The translations under genes were made by a program, and so were the position numbers. From contig NZ_CP124620.1 in NCBI RefSeq assembly GCF_030128875.1, positions 3,472,001 to 3,536,000 of the forward strand: a DNA stretch of 64,000 nucleotides, given 5' to 3'. The notes under the pieces are model-generated. The model did not search any database. It saw only the letters and a list, made by a program, of their open reading frames with translations, and was not told the origin of the DNA. This DNA is from Stenotrophomonas sp. BIO128-Bstrain. GTDB taxonomy: Bacteria > Pseudomonadota > Gammaproteobacteria > Xanthomonadales > Xanthomonadaceae. Shown here piece after piece: positions 26,559-34,859 of this stretch. The number at the start of each line of letters is the position of its first letter. The stretch's first letter is position 1.

Positions 26559-27856
26559 GCACCGCGGCGCCCGACCCGCAACTCGAACGCGCGGTTAGCC
26601 GCTGGCAGATCGTCGGCCTTTCGATCAACGATGTGATCGGCAGTGGCATCTACCTGCTGCCGGCGGCCACCGTCGCCCTGCTCGGTCCCTTCAGCCTGTG
26701 GGGGGTGGTCGCGGCCGGCATCGTGGTCGCCCTGCTGGTGCTCTGCTATGCGCAGGCAGCCAGCTATTTCGACGAGCCGGGCGGCAGCTATCTGTATGCG
26801 CGCGAGGCATTCGGCCGGTTTGCCGGGTTCGAGATCGGCTGGATGATCTGGCTCACCCGCATCAGCTCGGCGGCGGCGCTCAGCAACGCGCTGGCCGATG
26901 CGGTCGCGCGGTTCTGGCCCTGGGCCGGGCATGACATCGGCCGTATCGCGGTCATCGTGGTCTCGCTGGGCTTCCTCACCGCGGTGAACGTGGCCGGGGT
27001 GCGCTCGGCCGCGCGTACCGGTGTGATCCTGGTGATCGGCAAGCTGCTGCCGCTGGTGCTGTTCGTGGCGATCGGCGCGTTCTACGTGGATACCGAGCTG
27101 GCCTTCTCCGGCGTACGCCCGGACCCGCACGATCTGCAGCGCATGGGCGAAGCAGCGCTCCTGCTGCTGTATGCCTATGCCGGTTTCGAGAACATCCCGG
27201 CCGCTGCCGGTGAGTACAAGAACCCGCGCCGCGATATTCCGTTCGCGCTGATCACCATGATCATCACCGTCACCGTGATTTACGGCGCGGTGCAGTTCAT
27301 CGCACAGGGCACGCTGGCCGGGCTGGCCAGTTCGCCGACGCCGCTGGCCGATGCCGCCGCCAGCTTCGGCGGGCTCACCCTCGCCCTGATCCTCACCGTG
27401 GGCGCAACGATCTCCATCCTCGGCACCAACAGCAACACGATGATGATGGGTCCGCGCTTCCTGTTCGCGTTGGCGCGCGATGGCTACGGGCCGAAGATCC
27501 TGGCGCAGGTGCATCCGCGCTTCCGCACCCCGGCGGCGGCGATCATCGCGCAGGGCCTGATCGCCCTGGCGCTGGCCCTGTCCGGTTCGTTCGTGCAGCT
27601 GGCGCTGCTGTCGATGACCACGCGCCTGTTCGCCTACATCGGCACGGCCGCGGCGGTGCTGGTGCTGGCGCGCCGGTTCCGTGATCGCCCTGGCGCGTTG
27701 AAGCTGCCCGGCGGACCGCTGATCCCGATCCTCGCACTGCTGTTGTGCCTGGCCTTGTTCGCCAGCGCGAGCTGGCAGAACATCGCGGCGGCAGGCATCG
27801 CCTTCGCGGTAGGCGCGGTCATCTATAAATTCCCACGCCGCGATCACCAAGCCTGA
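26555..27856 (+). CDS. APC family amino acid permease
   Basis: The 433-residue inner-membrane protein has about twelve hydrophobic segments and the APC entry motif IVGLSINDVIGSGIYLLPA. Other hallmarks are YAYAGFENIPAAAGEYKNPRRD in the middle and LGTNSNTMMMGPRF later. It starts at a TTG (26555) that overlaps the preceding stop as TTGA, indicating translational coupling with the L,D-transpeptidase-like gene. It probably imports amino acids or small peptide products released in the periplasm; the substrate is not predictable from sequence. Confidence 0.88.
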   Translation: MSTAAPDPQLERAVSRWQIVGLSINDVIGSGIYLLPAATVALLGPFSLWGVVAAGIVVALLVLCYAQAASYFDEPGGSYLYAREAFGRFAGFEIGWMIWLTRISSAAALSNALADAVARFWPWAGHDIGRIAVIVVSLGFLTAVNVAGVRSAARTGVILVIGKLLPLVLFVAIGAFYVDTELAFSGVRPDPHDLQRMGEAALLLLYAYAGFENIPAAAGEYKNPRRDIPFALITMIITVTVIYGAVQFIAQGTLAGLASSPTPLADAAASFGGLTLALILTVGATISILGTNSNTMMMGPRFLFALARDGYGPKILAQVHPRFRTPAAAIIAQGLIALALALSGSFVQLALLSMTTRLFAYIGTAAAVLVLARRFRDRPGALKLPGGPLIPILALLLCLALFASASWQNIAAAGIAFAVGAVIYKFPRRDHQA

Positions 27857-27866
27857 GCAGGTGTGC

Positions 27867-27897
27867 AGGTGAATGGCACTTGATGTGTCATTCACCT
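27867..27897. terminator. Strong hairpin at the end of the permease transcript
   Basis: AGGTGAATG and its exact complement CATTCACCT flank a 13-base partly paired loop, 10 bases past the permease stop. There is no T-run after it, so it may be a rho-assisted terminator or 3'-end protecting hairpin. Confidence 0.5.
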
Positions 27898-27961
27898 CGC
27901 CGGTCCATGGCGTTAACCCGGCTTTGGGTACGGTGAAGCCTCACCCAACCGGAGCCAACAC

Positions 27962-28309
27962 ATGAGCACTGACTATCAGATTCCCGGCCGGGTGCCGGAA
28001 GACGGTGTCCCGCGCCAGGCCGTATCGGATTACTGGCGTGAGCGCTTTCCAAGCGAACCGTACTATGACAACAACCAGTTCTTCGATGACTACGAGCCGG
28101 CCTACCAGCTCGGCCATCGCACCCGCGCTGACGACATGATCCGCGCGTATGAAGAAGTGGAAGCCGAGCTTCAGGCCCGCTGGGCGCAGGAACATGGCCA
28201 GAGCAAGCTGAGCTGGGAACAGGCCCGCAATGCGGTGCGCCGCGGCTGGGATGAGTCCACCGCGCTGCGCCAGGCGCACCTGGACAAGGGCGTCCCGCGC
28301 GGCACCTGA
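27962..28309 (+). CDS. Hypothetical acidic protein, 115 aa
   Basis: A soluble protein rich in Tyr, Trp and acidic residues (YYDNNQFFDDYEPAYQLG; later LSWEQARNAVRRGWDE), without signal or membrane segments. A GGAG ribosome-binding site lies eight bases before the ATG. Similar short proteins occur in stress-induced gene sets of Gram-negative bacteria, but I do not recognise a named family. Own promoter likely, since it is separated from the permease by a hairpin. Confidence 0.75.
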   Translation: MSTDYQIPGRVPEDGVPRQAVSDYWRERFPSEPYYDNNQFFDDYEPAYQLGHRTRADDMIRAYEEVEAELQARWAQEHGQSKLSWEQARNAVRRGWDESTALRQAHLDKGVPRGT

Positions 28310-28445
28310 CGCGCACTCCCCGATTCACCTCCAGCGGCGGCCCTCGGGTCGCCGTTGTCGTGTGGGCAGGACCTCTGGTCCACGCGGCGTTGATGGGCAT
28401 GGTGTACAACAGGGGTTGGCCATCGCCTCCCCGACGGAGACTTCC

Positions 28446-29594
28446 ATGACCCGCAAGCTCTTGCTTACCCTCGCCATCAGCCTCACCCCCGCCCTGTTCA
28501 CCACCGCCTGTGTTGCTGCCGACAAGGCCGCCGCCCCGGCCGTGGAAAAAGCGCAGTGGCCGTTCGCCGCCACCGAATTGGCCCGCTTCAACGAGCCCTG
28601 GGCGATGAGTTTCCTGCCCGACGGCAGCCTGCTGGTCACCGAGAAGAAAGGCGCACTGAAGCACTTCAACGTGCAGACCCGCAAAACCGCCACCATCACC
28701 GGCGTCCCTGACGTCGCCTACGGCGGCCAGGGCGGCTTCGGCGATGTGCTGCCGCACCCGGACTTCGCGAAGAACCAGTGGATCTATCTCAGCTACGCCG
28801 AAGAAGGCGACGGTGATACCCGTGGCGCTGCGGTTGCCCGTGCGCGGCTGGCGCTGGCGGCCGATGGCAGCGGCACGCTTGAAGACCTGAAGGTGATCTG
28901 GCGCCAGACCCCGAAAGTGAGCGGCAAGGGGCATTACGGCCATCGCCTCGCGTTCGGTCCGGACGGCAAGCTGTGGATCACGTCCAGCGAGCGCCAGAAG
29001 TTCGATCCGGCCCAGGACATGGGCGGCAACCTCGGCAAGCTGGTCCGCCTCAATGACGACGGCAGCGTGCCCGCCGACAACCCGTTCGCCTCGCAGGGCG
29101 GCGTGGCCGCGCAGGTGTGGTCGCTCGGCCACCGCAATGCGCTGGGCATCGCCTTCGATGCGCGCGGCAAGCTGTGGGTGCATGAGATGGGCCCGGCCGG
29201 CGGCGATGAGCTGAATCTGATCGAGCGCGGGGCCAACTACGGCTATCCGATCGTCTCCAACGGCAATCACTACGACGGCCGCGACATTCCCGACCATTCC
29301 ACCCGCCCGGAATTCGCCGCGCCCAAGGTGACCTGGACCCCGGTGATCTCGCCGGCCGGTTTCATCATCTACAACGGCAAACAGTTCCCCAAGTGGGACG
29401 GCAGTGGCTTCATTGGCGGCCTGTCCTCCAAGGCGCTGGTGCGCGTGGCCTTCGACGGCGACAACGCCCGCGAGGCCGAGCGCTTCGACATGGGCGAGCG
29501 CATCCGCGAGATCGAACAGGGTCCGGATGGCGCGATCTGGCTGCTCGAAGACGGCAGCAACGGCAAGCTGCTCAAGCTCACGCCGAAAGCCTGA
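28446..29594 (+). CDS. PQQ-dependent sugar dehydrogenase family protein (Asd/YliI-like)
   Basis: The 382-residue exported protein has a signal peptide with a possible lipobox (ALFTTACVAA) and a six-bladed beta-propeller of the soluble glucose dehydrogenase/YliI type. Characteristic stretches are NEPWAMSFLPDGSLLVTEK, GGQGGFGDVLPHPDF, GHYGHRLAFGPDGKLWIT and WSLGHRNALGIAFD with the active-site His. Family members oxidise aldoses using PQQ in the periplasm. A perfect hairpin follows the stop codon, and the next gene converges on it. Confidence 0.9.
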   Translation: MTRKLLLTLAISLTPALFTTACVAADKAAAPAVEKAQWPFAATELARFNEPWAMSFLPDGSLLVTEKKGALKHFNVQTRKTATITGVPDVAYGGQGGFGDVLPHPDFAKNQWIYLSYAEEGDGDTRGAAVARARLALAADGSGTLEDLKVIWRQTPKVSGKGHYGHRLAFGPDGKLWITSSERQKFDPAQDMGGNLGKLVRLNDDGSVPADNPFASQGGVAAQVWSLGHRNALGIAFDARGKLWVHEMGPAGGDELNLIERGANYGYPIVSNGNHYDGRDIPDHSTRPEFAAPKVTWTPVISPAGFIIYNGKQFPKWDGSGFIGGLSSKALVRVAFDGDNAREAERFDMGERIREIEQGPDGAIWLLEDGSNGKLLKLTPKA

Positions 29595-29600
29595 GCCAGA

Positions 29601-29629
29601 CAGGCTGCCGGCGCATCGCCGGCAGCCTG
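29601..29629. terminator. Perfect 12-bp hairpin between convergent genes
   Basis: CAGGCTGCCGGC and its exact complement flank a five-base loop, seven bases past the dehydrogenase stop and 34 bases before the end of the minus-strand lipoprotein gene. No T-run is visible, so it would be a weak intrinsic terminator, but position suits both genes. Confidence 0.55.
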
Positions 29630-29662
29630 CACACCTCACGTGCGTTCAAGCGCTGCACGTGC

Positions 29663-30322
29663 TTACTGGATGGTCACGACCTTGACTTCGGTGCGGCTGC
29701 ACGCCTGATCCAGGCACGCGCCGTTGAGCCAGACCTGGCCGTCGCCGATCATCACGCCCTGCTGGTTGACCATGACGTCGTCGAATTTCTGTGCGGCAAT
29801 GGCCTTGCGCACGGCCGGGGTCAGGATGCGCTCGTAGTTGCGCTGGAACTCGCCGGGGCCGGTGATCCTGGCGCCGTTGGCGATGTTCAACGGGAAGCGG
29901 ACCTCCTCGACCACCGCGGCGCGATCGCCGCCATTGACGGCCTTCTGGAAGGCGTTGAAGACGGCTTCGTACTGGGCAGCATCGCCCAGGACCTGATCGA
30001 TGCGCTGGCGGACATCGCCGGTGCCAGCGCTGGTGGGCGCGGCAGGTGTGGCGGCGGCGTCCGCAGCAGGTGTCGTAGCACCGCCAGCGGCGGGCGCGGC
30101 GGCATCCGGCGCGGGGCTGCCGGCAGTGACCGCATCCGGCGACAGGCCCGAGGACGGCACGGTGTCACCCGGCGTCGGGCGGCCTTCGGGAATGGCGGTG
30201 GCCGGGCCTTGGGCGGGATCCGCAGCGGCGGTGTCAGCCGGCGGCGGCGTCGACGGGCTGCAGGCGGCCAGCCACAACGGGCTGGTCAGGGCCAGCAGCA
30301 GGGGGGTACGGGACAGGCGCAT
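29663..30322 (-). CDS. Lipoprotein, hypothetical, 219 aa
   Basis: The product begins with a lipoprotein signal (LWLAAC) followed by a long Pro/Ala/Thr-rich linker to about residue 100 and a compact C-terminal domain of about 110 residues (RQRIDQVLGDAAQYEAVFNA to the end) that contains two Cys residues likely to form a disulfide. The C-terminal part has the look of a small SnoaL-like or NTF2-like domain, but I cannot assign it. In-frame ATGs at 30334 and 30343 exist; 30322 is preceded by GGAG. Confidence 0.78.
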   Translation of the reverse strand: MRLSRTPLLLALTSPLWLAACSPSTPPPADTAAADPAQGPATAIPEGRPTPGDTVPSSGLSPDAVTAGSPAPDAAAPAAGGATTPAADAAATPAAPTSAGTGDVRQRIDQVLGDAAQYEAVFNAFQKAVNGGDRAAVVEEVRFPLNIANGARITGPGEFQRNYERILTPAVRKAIAAQKFDDVMVNQQGVMIGDGQVWLNGACLDQACSRTEVKVVTIQ

Positions 30323-30392
30323 GGGGGGCTCCATCGGTTTCACGAGGGAGCCAGCGTAACTGCCGAAACGTCAGCCGCCGATGATGGATACG

Positions 30393-30465
30393 GTAGTGCC
30401 GGCCGCTGGCCGGCGCCCCGAGATGCCATCACCGTTCAGCGTTGCCGGCCAGCGGCCGGCACTAC
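30393..30465. repeat. SMAG-type REP pair (GTAGTGCCGGCCGC class)
   Basis: Inverted copies of GTAGTGCCGGCCGCTGGCCG begin at 30393 (plus) and 30465 (minus) around a 30-base spacer. The pair lies 18 bases past the stop of the GH3 gene. Confidence 0.9.
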
Positions 30466-30483
30466 CGGTGAAGCGAGGCCGGC

Positions 30484-32658
30484 TCAGGCAGCCAGCAGCT
30501 CGAAGATCACCGGCTCACCGCTGACCGACGAGGCGCACACCCACAGCTCGAACTGGCCCGGCTCGGCGCGGAACACGCCATCGCGGCCGGTGAAGCCCAG
30601 TGCATGGCGATCCAGGGTGAAGGTCACCTCGGTGCTCTGGCCCGGCTGCAGCGCGATCTTGTCGAAGCCCTTCAGCTCGCGCACCGGCCGCACGCGGCTG
30701 GCCACGCGATCGTGGATATACAGCTGCACCACTTCCTCACCTGCCACCGCACCGGTATTGGTCAGCGTGGTGGTGATGGTCAGGGTGTCGTCCCAGCCCA
30801 GCTGCGCGTTGCTCAGCTGCGGCACGCCATAGGCGAAGGTGGTGTAGCCCATGCCGTGGCCGAACGCGTATGCCGGCTCGTTCGGAATTTCGCGCCAGCG
30901 CGCCTTGAACTCCGACATGGTCGGCAGTTCCGGGCGACCGGTGCGCGGGTGGTTGTAGAAATACGGCTGCTGGCCCGACACCTGCGGGAAGCTCACCGGC
31001 AGGCGGCCGGACGGGTTGTAATCGCCGAACAGCACATCGGCCACGGCGTGCCCGGTCTGGGTGCCCAGGTACCAGGTGATCGCCACGGCATGGGCATTGC
31101 GCACCGCGCCCTGCAGGGCCAGTGCGCGGCCATTGCGCAGCAGCACGACCAGCGGCTTGCCGGTCATCGCCACCGCTTCGGCCAGCGCCTGCTGCGCCGG
31201 CGGCAAGGTGATCTCAACGCGCGACTGCGCCTCACCGCTGTAACGCTGCGGTTCGCCCAGGGCCAGCACCACCACGTCGGCACGCAGCGCGGCGGCCACG
31301 GCCTGTTCGATACCGTCCTGCACGGCCGCTTCCAGATCACAGCCCGGCACGATTTCCAGCAGTGCTTCATCGCTGATCGCCGCGCGGACGCCGGCTTCCA
31401 GGGTGACGTAGCGGGACTTGTCGCCGAACAGCGTCCAGCAGCCTTCGATATTGTCGCGGTCCTGCACGAACGGCCCGATCAGCGCGATCTTCTGCCCAGC
31501 CTTCTTCAGCGGCAGCACCGACTCGGCGTTCTTGAGCAGCACGATCGAACGGCGCGCGGCATCGCGCGAGAGTTCGTCATGCGCGGCGATATGCGAGGTG
31601 TCCGCTTCGCGCGCCAGATCCAGCGAACGGTACGGGTCGTCGAACAGGCCGATCGCTTCCTTCAGGCGCAGGATGCGGCGCACCGACTCGTCCAGCGTGG
31701 CCATCGGGACTTCGCCGCTCTCGATCAGGCCCGGCAGGTGTTCGGCATAGAAGCCGCTCTGCATGCTCAGGTCCAGACCGGCGGTGAAGGCCTTGGCGGT
31801 GGCGTCGCGGTCATCGGCGGCGTAGCCGTGCGCGACCAGTTCCATGTCGGCGGTGTAGTCGGAGATCACCACGCCCGGGAACTTCCACTCCCCGCGCAGG
31901 ATGTCGGTCAACAGCTCGGCATTGGCGCTGGCCGGCACGCCGTTGATGTCGTTGAAGGAGGACATCACGGTCAGGGCACCGGCTTCGAAAGCGGCCTTGA
32001 ACGGCGGCAGGTGCACGTCGCGCAGGGTCTGCGGCGAGATGTCGACCATGTTGTATTCCATGCCGGCCATCACCGCGCCGTAGGCGGCGAAATGCTTCGG
32101 GGTGGCCAGCAGGGCATCGGCGGCGCGCAGGTCCGGGCCCTGGAAACCGCGCACGCGGGCGGCGGCGAACGCACAGCCAAGCACCACGTCTTCACCGGCG
32201 CCCTCGGCGCCACGGCCCCAGCGCTGGTCGCGGGCGATATCCACGGCCGGCGCATAGGTCCAATGCAGGCCGGCTGCCGTCGCTTCCACCGCGGTGGCGC
32301 GGGCGGTGCGCTCGGCCAGGTCCGGTTCGAAGCTGGCGGCCTCGCCCAGCGGGATCGGGAATACGGTGCGCATGCCGTGGATCACGTCCGCGGCCAGGAT
32401 CACCGGAATCTTCAGGCGGCTTTCTTCCAGCGCGACCTGCTGGATGCGGCGGCCGGCTTCCACGCCCACGCCATTGAACAGCGAGCCCACCTTGCCCTCG
32501 CGCACCTGCTGCAGCACCTGGTCGGCATTGCTGACGTTGGCTTCCGGATTCACATCCGGCGCGAACGGGCGGACCATGTCGGCGAACACACCCAGCTGGC
32601 CGACTTTTTCTTCGACGGTCATCTGGGCAATGAGGGTTTCGATACGATCGGCGGCCAC
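30484..32658 (-). CDS. bglX: Glycoside hydrolase family 3 beta-glucosidase
   Basis: The 724-residue enzyme has the three GH3 parts: the TIM-barrel (about 1-330), the alpha/beta sandwich (about 370-580) and a fibronectin-III-like C-terminal domain (about 620-720). The nucleophile Asp is in FPGVVISDYTADMEL, and substrate-binding LLATPKHFAAYG and PAVDIARDQRWGRGAE are intact. Unlike E. coli BglX there is no signal peptide, so it should act on imported oligosaccharides in the cytoplasm. It starts with GTG after AAGGACAGCCG. A LacI-family operator lies 13-26 bases upstream of the start. Confidence 0.92.
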   Translation of the reverse strand: MAADRIETLIAQMTVEEKVGQLGVFADMVRPFAPDVNPEANVSNADQVLQQVREGKVGSLFNGVGVEAGRRIQQVALEESRLKIPVILAADVIHGMRTVFPIPLGEAASFEPDLAERTARATAVEATAAGLHWTYAPAVDIARDQRWGRGAEGAGEDVVLGCAFAAARVRGFQGPDLRAADALLATPKHFAAYGAVMAGMEYNMVDISPQTLRDVHLPPFKAAFEAGALTVMSSFNDINGVPASANAELLTDILRGEWKFPGVVISDYTADMELVAHGYAADDRDATAKAFTAGLDLSMQSGFYAEHLPGLIESGEVPMATLDESVRRILRLKEAIGLFDDPYRSLDLAREADTSHIAAHDELSRDAARRSIVLLKNAESVLPLKKAGQKIALIGPFVQDRDNIEGCWTLFGDKSRYVTLEAGVRAAISDEALLEIVPGCDLEAAVQDGIEQAVAAALRADVVVLALGEPQRYSGEAQSRVEITLPPAQQALAEAVAMTGKPLVVLLRNGRALALQGAVRNAHAVAITWYLGTQTGHAVADVLFGDYNPSGRLPVSFPQVSGQQPYFYNHPRTGRPELPTMSEFKARWREIPNEPAYAFGHGMGYTTFAYGVPQLSNAQLGWDDTLTITTTLTNTGAVAGEEVVQLYIHDRVASRVRPVRELKGFDKIALQPGQSTEVTFTLDRHALGFTGRDGVFRAEPGQFELWVCASSVSGEPVIFELLAA

Positions 32659-32670
32659 CGGCTGTCCTTA

Positions 32671-32684
32671 TGAAAACGTTTACA
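32671..32684 (-). promoter_or_regulatory. LacI-family operator upstream of bglX
   Basis: TGAAAACGTTTACA (minus strand TGTAAACGTTTTCA) is a near-perfect palindrome around AAACGTTT, the hallmark of LacI/GalR operators with a central CpG. It overlaps the leader just before the bglX ribosome-binding site, so binding should repress the gene. No LacI-type regulator is encoded in this window. Confidence 0.65.
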
Positions 32685-32796
32685 AGCCCGGGATTCTAGC
32701 GTTCCCGAGGCCGTTGTGAATGACTTTTGCGTTCATTTTTCTTCCCCGGAGGGAAGACCCCCGCCACCGCACGGGCAGCGACGGGGGCACAGGAGC

Positions 32797-34071
32797 TTAC
32801 TCCGCAGCGGCCAGGCGCTGCTGCCCCGCCATCAACATGGCGTCGCTGGATTCCTGGAAAACCCGCAGCCCGAAGGCCGGGAGGATCGCCAGCAGGTGAT
32901 CGAACACGTCCGACTGCACGCCCTCGTACTCGCCCCACGCCGTGCTGCGGGTGAAGCAGTAGATCTCCAGCGGCAGGCCCTGGGTGGTGGGCTGCAGCTG
33001 CCGTACCAGCAGGGTCATTTCGGTATGGATGCCCGGATGGTGCTGCAGGTAGCGCTCGACATAGGCGCGGAAGGTGCCCAGGTTGGTCACCCGGCGCGCG
33101 TTGACGGCGGCGACGCCCTTGGCCTGGAGGTCGGCGTTGTACTGCTGCAGCTCGGCCTGCTTGCCGCGCAGGTAATCGCCCAGCACCGCGAACTGCTCCA
33201 GCTCGGCCAGCATCGGCGCATCGACGAAGCCGACACTGTGCTGGTCCAGGTACAGCGAGCGCTTGATCCGGCGCCCACCCGCTTCCTGCATGCCACGCCA
33301 GTTCTTGAACGACTCGGTCACCAGCTTCTTGGTCGGGATGGTGGTGATGGTCTTGTCGAAGTTCTGCACGGTGATGGTGTGCAGCGCGATATCGATCACA
33401 TCACCATCGGCGTTCTGGCTCGGCATTTCGATCCAGTCGCCCAGCCGCACCCGGCCATCGCCGCTGATCTGCACGCTGGCCACCAACGAGAGGATGGTGT
33501 CCTGGAAGATCAGCATCAGCACCGCGGTGGCCGCGCCCAGGCCGGTCACCAGCGGGCCGAGCTTCACGCCCAGCAGGGTCGCCACGATCGACAGGCCGGC
33601 GATCACGAAGACGATGATCTTCACGACCTGCAGGTAGCCCTTGATCGGCTTGTTGCGCGCATCCGGGCGCCGCTCGTACAGATCGTTGGCGGCATCGAGC
33701 GCATGCGAGACGGCCAGCGCCACGGTCAGCACCGCCCACGCCCGGCAGGCGCCGATCACGAACGCCACCAGCTCCGGCGGCAGGTCCGGCACGATCCGGA
33801 TGCCGGCGGCGATGACCATGCTCGGCACCACGTTGGACAACCGCGAAATCACCCGCAGGTTGTTGCCGCCTTCATTGCCGGCGCTATGGCCAGGCAGGCG
33901 GCTGACCAGCTTGCGCAGGCCGCGCAGCAGGATCTTCTTGGTGACGAAGTTGGCCAGCCAGGCCGCCAGGGCCAGCGCTGCCAGCACCAGCAGGGTGTAG
34001 GCCCAGGGCCAGGGTTCGAGGGTCTGCTGGACACTGTCCAGCCATCGGGTTGCCACTACCGCATCCAACAT
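32797..34071 (-). CDS. MscS-type mechanosensitive channel, YbdG-like
   Basis: The 424-residue inner-membrane protein has about five membrane helices and the MscS pore/beta domain: GLGAATAVLMLIFQDTILSL (pore helix), GRVRLGDWIEMPSQNADGDV (beta domain) and FDKTITTIPTKKLV. The long C-terminal part (after FKNWRGMQEAGGRRIKRSL) matches the YbdG group of miniconductance channels, about 415 residues in E. coli. It releases ions under hypo-osmotic stress. Start set at ATG 34071, which follows GGAGATCG; the longer frame to 34197 runs into folB. Confidence 0.9.
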   Translation of the reverse strand: MLDAVVATRWLDSVQQTLEPWPWAYTLLVLAALALAAWLANFVTKKILLRGLRKLVSRLPGHSAGNEGGNNLRVISRLSNVVPSMVIAAGIRIVPDLPPELVAFVIGACRAWAVLTVALAVSHALDAANDLYERRPDARNKPIKGYLQVVKIIVFVIAGLSIVATLLGVKLGPLVTGLGAATAVLMLIFQDTILSLVASVQISGDGRVRLGDWIEMPSQNADGDVIDIALHTITVQNFDKTITTIPTKKLVTESFKNWRGMQEAGGRRIKRSLYLDQHSVGFVDAPMLAELEQFAVLGDYLRGKQAELQQYNADLQAKGVAAVNARRVTNLGTFRAYVERYLQHHPGIHTEMTLLVRQLQPTTQGLPLEIYCFTRSTAWGEYEGVQSDVFDHLLAILPAFGLRVFQESSDAMLMAGQQRLAAAE

Positions 34072-34097
34072 CGGGTATCGATCTCCTAATCGGGGTA

Positions 34098-34466
34098 TCA
34101 GGGCGTTGCCAGGTCCTGCGCGCTGCGCTCGATGATCACGCCCACCGCGCGCGCACCGCGCACCGCGCCGGGCTTGCTGAGCTTCAGGCGCAGCCATTGC
34201 ACCTTGAATTCACGCAGCACGATCTCGGCGATGCGCTCGGCCAGGGTTTCGACCAGGCCATAGTCCGAGTCACGCACGAACTGCTCGATGCGCTTGCTCA
34301 CGGCTTTGTAATTGAGGGTATCGGCGATGTCGTCGCTGGCCGCCGGACGGCGGTTGTCGAAGCCCATTTCCAGATCGAAACGCAGGGTCTGGCGGATCCG
34401 CCGTTCCCAGTCGTAGATCCCGATCAGGGCATCGATCTCGAGCCCCTCGATGAATACCTTGTCCAT
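34098..34466 (-). CDS. folB: Dihydroneopterin aldolase
   Basis: The 122-residue enzyme of folate synthesis cuts 7,8-dihydroneopterin to 6-hydroxymethyl-dihydropterin. The signatures DKVFIEGLEIDALIGIYDWERR at the N-terminus (shared active-site Glu) and the central NYKAVSKRIEQFV, YGLVETLAERIAE are normal, as is the length. ATGs at 34466 and 34472 are both possible; 34466 matches the usual start MDKVFIEG. It precedes the MscS gene on the same strand with 26 bases between, so they may share a transcript. Confidence 0.92.
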   Translation of the reverse strand: MDKVFIEGLEIDALIGIYDWERRIRQTLRFDLEMGFDNRRPAASDDIADTLNYKAVSKRIEQFVRDSDYGLVETLAERIAEIVLREFKVQWLRLKLSKPGAVRGARAVGVIIERSAQDLATP

Positions 34467-34556
34467 AGCCATGCCACGTGGAAGATGGCGACCATGGTAA
34501 CGGGGCTGTCCGGAATGTGCCGGGAATCGGGGTCGGCGGGCGTCCGCGCCGGTGCC

Positions 34557-34650
34557 GGAAAAGACAAAGGGCCCCGCGCGGGACCCTTTGCTTACCACCA
34601 CTGTCCCCGGGGGAGATGGGCATACCCATCAGCTGATCCCGGTGGCACAC
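34557..34650 (-). ncRNA. Candidate small RNA, about 94 nt, with its own promoter and terminator
   Basis: On the minus strand a promoter (TTGACC, 17 bases, TACCGT) predicts a start near 34650. The RNA would hold an outer stem (CCACC with GGTGG), an inner perfect hairpin GATGGG-TATG-CCCATC, a C-rich single-stranded stretch (CTCCCCCGGGG) and a terminator AAAGGGTCCCGCGCGGGGCC ending in CTTT and TCTTTT. It lies just upstream of folB and has no credible reading frame. C-rich loops are typical of riboregulators in xanthomonads, but I do not match it to a named RNA. Confidence 0.6.
34558..34591 (-). terminator. Rho-independent terminator of the small-RNA candidate
   Basis: Minus-strand stem CAAAGGGTCCC/GGGCCCTTTG closed by a GC loop and followed by TCTTTT. 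It lies about 85 bases before the folB start, so it ends a separate short transcript. Confidence 0.75.
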
Positions 34651-34656
34651 GCGGCA

Positions 34657-34685
34657 ACGGTACCGGTGTTGCCAAATAGGGTCAA
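34657..34685 (-). promoter_or_regulatory. Sigma-70-like promoter for the small-RNA candidate
   Basis: The -35 box TTGACC (34685-34680) matches five of six consensus bases; the spacer is exactly 17; the -10 box TACCGT (34662-34657) keeps the first two and last bases. Confidence 0.5.
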
Positions 34686-34859
34686 CGGTCTGAATCCGGA
34701 TTTATGACGTAGTGCTCAGCCCCCTTGGAACTCGGTAGATCATTGATCCAATAAGTGTTTTCGATAGATCAAACCTGCCGCGACTGACCGACTTCCCTGA
34801 TACCGCGCGCGACAGCCACCCTCTACGGTGGAGGCCCATGGACCCCGCAAAGCTCTGAC

